NCBI GenBank assembly: GCA_026168455.1
Contig: CM047425.1
Location: 27,814,256 to 27,878,255, forward strand
Origin: Theocolax elegans
Lineage: Eukaryota; Arthropoda; Insecta; Hymenoptera; Cerocephalidae
Direction: 5' to 3'
Length of the DNA stretch: 64,000 bases
Part shown: one piece after another, positions 56,930 to 64,000 of the stretch
Layout of the letters: each line of letters starts with the position of its first letter
Numbering within the stretch: position 1 is the stretch's first letter
The notes under the pieces: model-generated
What the model saw: the letters and a program-made list of their open reading frames with translations, nothing else
What the model was told of the DNA's origin: nothing
Databases searched by the model: none
Position numbers and translations under genes: made by a program

Positions 56930-58661
56930 TGTCGCGTCCCGACGAAAATTATATTATTATTTTTCGTACAAAAGTACTGCGTAGTTTAGAATAAAAATAC
57001 GGCGTAGAAGAAAAACGAAATAAGGTTGATAAGGAATGGTTCTAAGTAAGTGCAGTAATATAAAATATAATTTATAGAGCTAAGGGACAGATTAGTTTAC
57101 GAGTGTTTCAAATGAAATAGAGATTGATAAGTAGAGTTAAAGATATTATTCGAAGCCAATACGCGTATAAGCGGGATCGCCGATAGTGAGATCGAAACGA
57201 AGGGTTGCGCGAGAGTTTTTTTGTACTGCACTATAAAATCAATGCTCGGAGAAGAACCGGCAATGGGAAACATCGACTAGAAAATTCGAGCATTAGAAGG
57301 AAGTAATAAATTAAGCCGTTCTTTGGATAACGTCGCAGTATAAAAGGGGGACAGAAAATTCTCCGAATCAACTACGAAGCGATACAGAAAATGCATGGGA
57401 TTCGATAATTTTTAATTACGCACATCTAACGGTCCAATCGGGTGCAAGCACAAAAAAATCGAGAACTACTTACACATCTCCATATAAGGCAAAGTGTAAG
57501 ACAAGGCGAAGCGTAAGACAAGGACAGATGCATAGGATTTTAGGGTATATAAAGAGGACCCAGAAGAGACACAGGCACTCCTAAATTTTCATCTAAAGCT
57601 TTCACAAGGCGAAGCTCTGCTGGACAACTCTTTGATTTTTATCCAAGGGCGTGGCTCTGCTACTTGAGCTTTAAAGTAATACGTATTAAAAATCACAAGA
57701 GGAATCGAGACGTGACATTGACATCTACAAGCCATAGTCGAGGAACTACGACTTCGACATCTGGAAATCGTCGAGCTCCAACAGCATACACATCTAACGT
57801 CGACGCCCGCAGGTCTAGCAGGACATTATACGGCAATCTGACACCGCTACCCACGTTCAAGGCGGACCTTCGTTCCTCACCGAATATACACACACACATA
57901 TATATATATACATATATATATCTATATATTTGGGTACTTAAGGTATATTCTTTTCGGCTATCTATACGCTTGTATTATTCGTAAAGGCAACCTGATATTT
58001 TATGTTATTTCGATTGCTGAACCAACCGATTTCTTTTAAAACAATTATTATCATATATTACAACTTATTTATAATAATTATTCGTTACATTGCATTTGAT
58101 TTGAAATATTCACGGTTTAAATTGCAATTTATTAACTATAATTCATGTTTTAAACGACAACCATTTTTTATTTTATCTGCATTTATTTATAATGATTTCT
58201 ATTTCAATTATTGATTATTAATGTTTATAATAAAATAACCTTGCGAATATTTTATTCTGTAATGTGCTAACGTGTTCGGCGCACACTTGTTCATTTAATC
58301 AAAATTAAGATCTTTATTTGACTTAAATAAATTTATGCAATTGTAAATAAAATAGTGTGAATTTATGTATTTTTGCCCATTAAAAAGCTGTAATAATTTA
58401 GTTTCACGTGTTCATTTAAAGAAAAACAGCATATTATATTTAAATAAATAATGCATAATTAATACGAAAATAAACATATATTATTTTATTTATCCCTCAT
58501 TATATCCTGCATCTCTACTCTCAAAATAACTTCGCTCGCTAGTCCCGGAGACGTAAGGCTAGTCCTAGTCAAACAAGAGCGAAAGGAACGCGAATGGTTT
58601 ATTAACCATTTGCCTTCTTGTAATATTTTTTATAGTGATTGGTGCAAGTCTGGACGTGACA
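56930..58661 (+). repeat. 3' long terminal repeat (1,732 bp)
   Basis: It matches 23,395-25,128 with about a dozen substitutions and a 2-bp (TA)n difference. Examples of differences are GCGCAAGAG/GCGCGAGAG, GACGTTTCA/GACGTGACA and GTTCGCCGC/GTTCGGCGC. It supplies the element's polyadenylation signals. Confidence 0.97.
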
Positions 58662-58665
58662 GTCG
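58662..58665. repeat. Target site duplication GTCG, right copy
   Basis: It matches 23,391-23,394. Confidence 0.9.
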
Positions 58666-58984
58666 ACTACATCTCCTCTCTGGCGCGAATTGGGGGATGA
58701 AAGAAAAATCCCTCAGTCTGATATATAAGTGCCTCTTATATCGCTGCGGCAGGATGGTGGAACAGGGCTAATAGTCACAGCAGGAGAATCCTTGCTACTT
58801 TGCAAAGGAGGACCCTAGTCTAGACTTCGAAAGCTTATAGCACTGTCTGCCATGAGGCACTTCAGGTGATCTCTGCCTCTCCTCCCGTCGACTTATTATT
58901 AGATGAGAGGGTCGCTCATTACCATATCAGGCGTAGCGAAGTTGTCCAACCGTCAGATAAACCAGTCGAACGAAGCCGTAGTGG
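58666..58984 (+). mobile_element. R1-like LINE, continuation of the interrupted reverse transcriptase
   Basis: With the LTR element and one GTCG removed, the reverse transcriptase frame ending ...WFDLLG at 23,392 continues here in the same frame as LHLLSGANWGMKEKSLSLIY. A stop and frame change follow (about 58,770), then AAAGWWNRANSHSRR, HEALQVIS and PPVDLLLDERVAHYHIR, standard for the R1 clade. It is truncated at about 58,985 by the next fragment. Confidence 0.9.
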
Positions 58985-59165
58985 AAACTCGAAAAATTTG
59001 CGAGTTATGGGACTACTGGCTGCAGCAATGTAAAACTAATTAAATACATAGACGCTGCAATCAGTAAACGTCCCTTTTCTGTGCACTAGAAAAAACTCGG
59101 AGCAGCTGCGTGAGTAACAATACCAGATAGGACGGAGCAGAAAACAAGTAAACTTGTACTCACCA
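58985..59165 (-). mobile_element. Inverted 5'-end-only fragment of the CR1/L2-like LINE family
   Basis: The reverse complement matches the first about 180 bp of LINE B (GGTGAGTACAA, CTGCTCCG, AAGGGACGT, GCAGCGTCTAT, CATTGCTGCAGCCAGT). Its outer edge abuts a (GA)n tract (59,165-59,187), again placing this family's 5' end next to CT/GA repeats. Confidence 0.85.
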
Positions 59166-59289
59166 GAGAGAGAGAGAGAGAGAGAGAAAGTGTAAGAAGG
59201 TGAGTGAAAAAAAGTGGTGGGGTGAGAGAAAACGATAGTTGGTTTTCGAAATTACGTAGTTAGACTTATCAATGCAAGCAAATAAATAC

Positions 59290-60130
59290 ACGTGAAATTT
59301 CTACAAATCATGACGGAAATGCTTATCTAAACTGCGAACTCATTAAAGCCAAATAAGGCACCAGATTTCAATGGTGTTCCTTCGGAAATGCTGCAAATTG
59401 CCGCTTGTCGACTCCCGTCAAAGATCCTGGATACAATTAACGGGTGTCTGCTAGTAGCTACATTCAGCATGCTCTGGAAGACGGCTCAATTGGTACTCAT
59501 TCGTATACGTAAGAGGGACCCTGGAAGCCCGTCTTCCTACACGCTCATAAGTGCTTTAAACACGACTGGGGAGCTGTTTGAGATTATATTGAGGCCAAGA
59601 CTGATACAAATGGTAACATACGTGGAAGATGACAAACGTAACCAACTACCAGTCGATCGCTGATTATGTTACAAATGAACTTTGATATAAAAATGCAGAT
59701 AAATGTTTTTTTTTTAATTTTAAAGTCGCTCTTTATATAGTCCAAAATCGGTGCTAATCAGCGACAAAGGTCATACGATGTCTTTGTTAAGAAAGCACTT
59801 ATTGAAAATACATTCTCCAGTGATGCTTGTGTCAACCGTGCGGGTCGGGAATTGAACCTGGGACTTCTAGATTACGAGTAAATGATTGTGTTTTGAGAAT
59901 AAATGTAAGATTAAAGGTATGGTTATATTTTTGGACACGCGATGACATTCGATCAATCTGAAGTAATGTGAATAACAGTTACAGACTAGTGTCGGTGCGA
60001 ACAGAGTCATGTAAATTTAGTGGGTATTGATAGTTTGTTCCTACCGACGTAAACTCGGTAGCATGTATGTTCTTGTGAGGCGGTAGATAGTTTACCGGTT
60101 TTGCGTGAATTGTCATTATCATAGACTCGA
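59290..60130 (+). mobile_element. R1-like LINE remnant
   Basis: An R1-type reverse transcriptase start (KPNKAPDFNGVPSEMLQIAA, then SMLWKTAQLVLIRIRKRD) covers about 59,340-59,640. After a large deletion, a 3' untranslated region matching 17,775-17,960 (TCTGAAGTAATGTGAAT, GTGTCGGTGCGAACA, and TTTAGTGGGTATT) extends to about 60,110. Confidence 0.8.
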
Positions 60131-60594
60131 AACACAAATAATAAGGCATTGTTTAAATTGATTCTTTCTTGACAATAATAAAAATATATGGCCATTTCAT
60201 TATTATAAAAAAACTCTATCCAAATATCAAAAGAAAATCATAAAATATCAATTTTTAAATATTTTACCACCCCAATGTTTATGTTCTTCTGTAATAATAA
60301 GTATTAATAGTTTTACGTACGCAATACCCCAATTCTTTTCCTACCCATTGGCGAGTTTTTAGAGCCGTGACTACATAACCTTAAAATCTTTTTCTCAGTT
60401 AATAAAAATTCTATAACATAAACACTGGATGAGGGCATAAATCCCTATATATGTATAGAATATGTATATTAAGCAAAAACATGTTTTAATAATAATATGT
60501 CTTGAATAAAACCATGTGTACAGATTCACTTTACGCTTACTATGTATGAAATTCAAATTTTTATTAATTTTTAGTAATACACAATTATTTTCAG
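60131..60594. other. Intron sequence upstream of the first visible host exon
   Basis: AT-rich with no other coding content. It ends in ACACAATTATTTTCAG, a good splice acceptor at 60,594. Whether the whole 60-kb transposon cluster lies in one intron of the same gene cannot be decided from this window. Confidence 0.5.
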
Positions 60595-60844
60595 GACATC
60601 ATGGTTGTGAACCAAATGAATTTCGTTGTGCTAACAAGCAATGTGTGAGTAAAGTTTGGCGATGCGATGGAGATGATGACTGCAGCGACGGAACTGATGA
60701 AGAAAATTGTTCATCTGTATCATATAACTCTCCTTGCACTTATAGAGAATTTAAATGTAGCAATAGTAATCAATGTATTCCAAAGAGTTATCATTGTGAT
60801 CATGAAAGCGACTGTCTTGACGGAAGTGATGAAATTGGTTGTTG
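60595..60844 (+). CDS. trol: Perlecan-type proteoglycan exon: two LDL-receptor class A domains
   Basis: The exon is bounded by an acceptor (TTTTCAG, ending 60,594) and a GTAAGT donor at 60,845; it ends in phase 1. It encodes two LDLa repeats. The first is [20 protein letters not shown] then [15 protein letters not shown], and the second runs [21 protein letters not shown] then [15 protein letters not shown]. Each has six cysteines and the calcium-binding DxxSDxxDE motif. The next exon joins in frame and adds Ig and laminin-IV modules, the domain II-III order of perlecan (trol in Drosophila), a secreted basement-membrane heparan sulfate proteoglycan. The gene symbol rests on domain order rather than an alignment. 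Confidence 0.88.
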
Positions 60845-62122
60845 TAAGTAGATTCCACCGATAAAATAACCTTTTAACAATAATTAATAAAGGAGGATAC
60901 CCATATATATATGGGGATGTACGAATTCTGCATCATCGTGTACTTCTACTCGCAATATTTAATTATAAAAGAAATTTGGAGATATGAAGGAAAAACACAC
61001 AATTAACTATTAGTTTGATTTTTAACATTAAATGCATATATATGGGCTATTTCACGTCAAGTGTTATGATGAAAATTCTAAAACGTACCACCTTTTGAGA
61101 GCAGGTTGAAAATATTTTCCAGAAAATAGAAAAAAATTTTTAGGTGTTAAAAATAATTTGTCAAAGAGATATTCCACCACGAAAAATGGAAATTTTTTAA
61201 TATTTTTAAACAAATTGTTATTTTTAAAGCCATTTATGTCAAAATCTATTGATTTTTTTGAAAAAACATTACAACAAATTTTGTTCAAAATAATCTTTCA
61301 AACTTATCTACCTAGGGTACAATTCTTAATATTAACATCTCGAAGAGATGGGACACCCGGACATATTGAATATCAAAAAAAGGCGACAACGCCACAATCG
61401 GTTTTGGTCTAACACCGCTCAAAAGATCACATTTTTCGAGAGCTTTCGAATGGCGTGGGTTAGATTATTGGCCAAGACCGCTGATGTAAGTTATGCCCTA
61501 AAATACATGAAAATTAGTGATTTTATGAGGTTTATGAGGCATAACTTACATCAGCAGTCTTGGCCAATAATCTAACCACCGCCATTCGAAAATTCTTGAA
61601 AAATATGATCTTCTGAGCGGTGTTACATCAAAATCAATCGTGGCGTGGTCGCCTTTTTGATAATAAAATTTTTTTTTATATTTACGGCTGTCTCATCTCT
61701 TCGAGATGTTAAAATTAAGAATTGCAACCTGGGTAGATAATTTCTAAAGATTATTTTGAACAAAAGTTGTATGTAATGTTTTTTCAAAAAAAATCAATAG
61801 ATTTTGAGATAAATGGCTTTGAAAATAGCAATTTTTTTACATAATTGAAAAATATTCATTTCTCGCAGTGGAATAACTCTTTGTCAAATTATTTTTAACA
61901 CCTAAAATTTTTTGTCTACTTTCTGGAAGATATTGACAGCCTCTTCTCAAAATTTGGTGCAATTTTAAATTTTTATCATACCATTTGACGTGAAATAGCC
62001 CAAATATATATATATATATATATATATACATTTTTAAATACATAGATATACTTCCAACGTATTTCATGGACATCCTCCTTACATTAGTTCACCAAAATAT
62101 TAATTATGTGTAATTACTTTAG
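60845..62122 (+). other. Host gene intron carrying a foldback element
   Basis: This phase 1 intron runs from GTAAGTAG to TAATTACTTTAG. Most of it is the foldback element at 61,043-62,002. Confidence 0.85.
61043..62002. mobile_element. 960-bp foldback element, copy 2
   Basis: It has the same terminal TGGGCTATTTCACGTCAA and the same palindromic layout as 4171-5118, with scattered differences and (TA)n flanks on both sides. Short open frames inside are without meaning. Confidence 0.87.
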
Positions 62123-62984
62123 CTCCTGTGTATATAGTCAAACCTCCACCACCTATGGTTATTCTCGATTCTGGCGATACTTTATCTCTAACATGTTCAG
62201 CTATTGGTATACCAGTACCAGAAATAAATTGGCGTTTAAATTGGGGTCATATTCCTAAAAAATGCCTCACTTCTTCAATTAACGGAACAGGAACATTGAA
62301 CTGCCCTAAAATAGGAGTTGAAGACCAAGGCGCATATTCTTGTGAAGGAATTAATGTTATGGGTTTTATTATTGCTACTCCTGATTCCATTTTAATTGTC
62401 AAGAATACTAGCGTATGTCCAGTAGGAAAATTTAATGTTGAAGCTGAAAGACCTGAAGATTGTATTTCTTGTTTTTGTTTTGGTGTTTCCACTGAATGTA
62501 AAAGTGCCAATGTATATACTCATAAAATTTCATTACCAGTAGAAAGATATAAAGTTGTTCCGGTAATAATTGGACCTACAATTAAGATACTAAGAGAAAA
62601 TAATTTAGCGCAGTCTTTATCAATTGACATTGATAAATTTCCAGTTCAAGGATCTTACAATGAAAAATATAAGAATCACATTATATATTATGGACTTCCA
62701 GAGCAAATGAATGGGAATCAGTTGAAATTATACGGAGGATACTTGCAGTGCAAAATCAAGTATAATGGAAATGGTATTAACAATGCTGCTCCTAATATTA
62801 TAATTTATGGAAATGATCTTACTCTGATTTATCCTGGATCTCAAATTTTACCGAATCAAGAATCAATACAAAAGGTTAGATTTGTGTATGGAGAATGGTA
62901 CAGGCAAAACGAGGGTGAACGTATTTTAGCTTCCCGAGAAGATATAATGATGGTTTTACAGAATATGGACATTGTTTTAATAAA
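62123..62984 (+). CDS. trol: Perlecan-type proteoglycan exon: Ig domain, laminin-EGF part and laminin IV-A
   Basis: The exon begins after an acceptor ending at 62,122 and joins the LDLa exon in phase 1. It ends at a GTAAGT donor at 62,985 in phase 2. The first 90 residues are an I-set immunoglobulin domain (GDTLSLTCSAIGIPVPEINW, then GAYSCEGIN). A Cys-rich laminin-EGF segment (CPVGKF, CISCFCFGVSTEC) follows, then a laminin IV type A module. The latter is marked by IYYGLPEQMNGNQLKLYGGYL, NIIIYGNDLTLIY, VRFVYGEWYR and EDIMMVLQNMDIVLIK. This matches the start of perlecan domain III. The protein acts in the extracellular matrix. The frame is fully open and the codon use is ordinary, so this is an active host gene continuing beyond the window. 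Confidence 0.92.
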
Positions 62985-64000
62985 GTAAGTTAATTTATGA
63001 AATTATTATATTGATTGCCTCATCCAGTATAAAAATATGATTCAGTAACTGTCATTAATATTATATTATATACAGTATAAAATTTTATATATTATCAAAT
63101 ATGCATATTACCCGTACTTATACACGCAAACTTCTTTAGATATCCGTAGAAAAACATTTGTTGTTATAAATTAATATTAACTTATAATCAAATTATATTT
63201 CTTAAATATTAATATTTAGTTCTTAACAATTATAATTTTAGCAAAATAGTAATAAATGAAAATTTAACTTGTATCTATATACTGACACTCGTAATGCTCG
63301 ATGATTTATTACTTTAATATTATTAGGGCATATCACAACAATGATATAGTATTGCTAAGAAATGAAACATAAAAATATAAAAATAATCTAATACAATTGA
63401 TACTATAACGGGATATCTCCTGCAACTGTTCTTCGTTGAACACGTTATTAAGGAGATGATTTACCTGAGCGACCTTCGCGTCGCGCTGTCGCGTCCCTCG
63501 GTGCGACAATACCGCGCACGGACGTTAGCCGTAGTGCAATTGCTGTAGTTGCTGAGTAACTTTGCGTAAAATGAATGCAGTTCTTCGCCGCGAGGAGAAC
63601 CGCGCGTTCTGAGTCGCACACGGAAAAATATTTAGGGACTCGTGCCTGTCGACGGGACTCGAGGCTTGGCCGTACAGAATGCACGTCCACTAAATTGTTA
63701 ACGTGCCCGTGAGAGATTAATTATAAATAAATAACACGTATATTACAATAAAATATTCTGGTCACGCAATCTTGAGGAAAATTATTTGCATCTACATGGA
63801 TTCAACCTTTCACACCTTCACTTGTAAATATTCTTCCAAGACTCGATCAACAAAATACAATTCATATTGTATATATCGTAATCACTCTCCCTGGTGTTAA
63901 TCTTGAAAACTTATATGTGATCTGGCGGAGGCAAAGGAAAAAAAATCTTAAAAAGACAGATTTTTTTTATATAATAAGCAACGTTCGTTGGCGTGGTTTG
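62985..64000. other. Downstream intron with a GC-rich island
   Basis: Mostly AT-rich. 63,440-63,710 is GC- and CpG-rich, with an open minus-strand frame (63,690-63,448, 80 codons) that has no recognisable domain. It may be a transposon fragment, or a regulatory island of the host gene. Confidence 0.4.

Larger units (their letters stand above)
23395..58661 (+). mobile_element. Giant (35.3 kb) retrovirus-like LTR element with two envelope genes and an IAP gene
   Basis: Two near-identical LTRs, a 4-bp target duplication, a primer binding site and a polypurine tract bound one transposition unit. Inside, in order, are gag, protease, a rearranged pol, a 73-bp satellite, two orphan ORFs, an F-like envelope, a chuvirus-like glycoprotein, IAP and its tandem duplicate, two later LINEs in a (CT)n tract, and an antisense spliced gene. 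Removing the LINEs (about 9.5 kb) leaves about 26 kb, still several times the usual 5-8 kb of an insect errantivirus. The LTRs differ by roughly a dozen substitutions plus a (TA)n length change, so insertion is recent compared with the surrounding debris. gag, pol and the glycoprotein are each interrupted at least once, so this copy may depend on others. Confidence 0.93.

Noticed and set aside
23395..58661. Maverick/Polinton or an integrated large DNA virus as the origin of the accessory genes
   Set aside because: No protein-primed polymerase, packaging ATPase or capsid genes, and no terminal inverted repeats; LTRs, primer site, polypurine tract and gag-pol define a retroelement.

Overview
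The window is insect nuclear DNA: AT-rich, no operons, two intron-split exons of a basement-membrane proteoglycan (perlecan/trol type) at the right end, and tens of kilobases of nested retroelements to their left. The LINE clades, the retroviral primer site matching an insect-type tRNA-Gly, and envelope genes of kinds known from hymenopteran retroelements point to an insect, plausibly an ant or other hymenopteran; the order is inference.

Region 1 (1-23,394) is a graveyard of old elements. A decayed copy of a chuvirus-like glycoprotein lies at the left edge (77-825). It is followed by a GC-rich block, a 948-bp foldback element (4171-5118), several 5'-truncated minus-strand copies of one CR1/L2-like LINE family (6195-8043, 8177-10205, 10409-10625, 14700-16450, 18090-18790), two R1-like LINE remnants on the plus strand (16500-18070 and 20930-23394), a 34-bp minisatellite, and a duplicated GC-rich stem-loop.

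Region 2 (23,395-58,661) is the main object: one 35.3-kb LTR retroelement with near-identical 1.73-kb LTRs (TG...CA), a 4-bp target duplication GTCG, a tRNA-Gly primer site and a polypurine tract. It sits inside the R1-like LINE, whose reverse transcriptase frame is continuous across the reconstructed empty site. After Gypsy-type gag, protease and a rearranged, partly duplicated pol, it carries 23 kb of extra sequence. That extra sequence holds about 35 copies of a 73-bp satellite, two orphan small proteins, a class I baculovirus-F/errantivirus-like envelope, a second and unrelated chuvirus-like glycoprotein, a BIR-RING inhibitor of apoptosis (recently tandem-duplicated), and an antisense acidic-protein gene with its own TATA/Inr promoter and intron. 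Four of the five accessory sense genes have a good splice acceptor 2 to 75 bases upstream of the ATG and the fifth a weaker one, as in complex retroviruses that express accessory genes from spliced subgenomic RNAs. Two CR1/L2-like LINEs (45,656-49,850 and 49,919-54,940) later entered a (CT)n tract inside it.

Region 3 (58,662-64,000) resumes the interrupted R1-like LINE, then a 5'-end-only fragment of the CR1/L2-like family, another R1-like remnant, and finally the host gene: an LDL-receptor class A exon (60,595-60,844) and an Ig plus laminin-IV exon (62,123-62,984), with a second foldback element in the intron between them.

The best candidate for an undescribed system is the giant retrovirus-like element, combining two entry glycoproteins of different fusion classes, an anti-apoptotic gene, an antisense gene and an internal satellite. 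Several genes are broken by single-base frame changes; some of these, clustered in homopolymers or duplicated segments, may be assembly errors.
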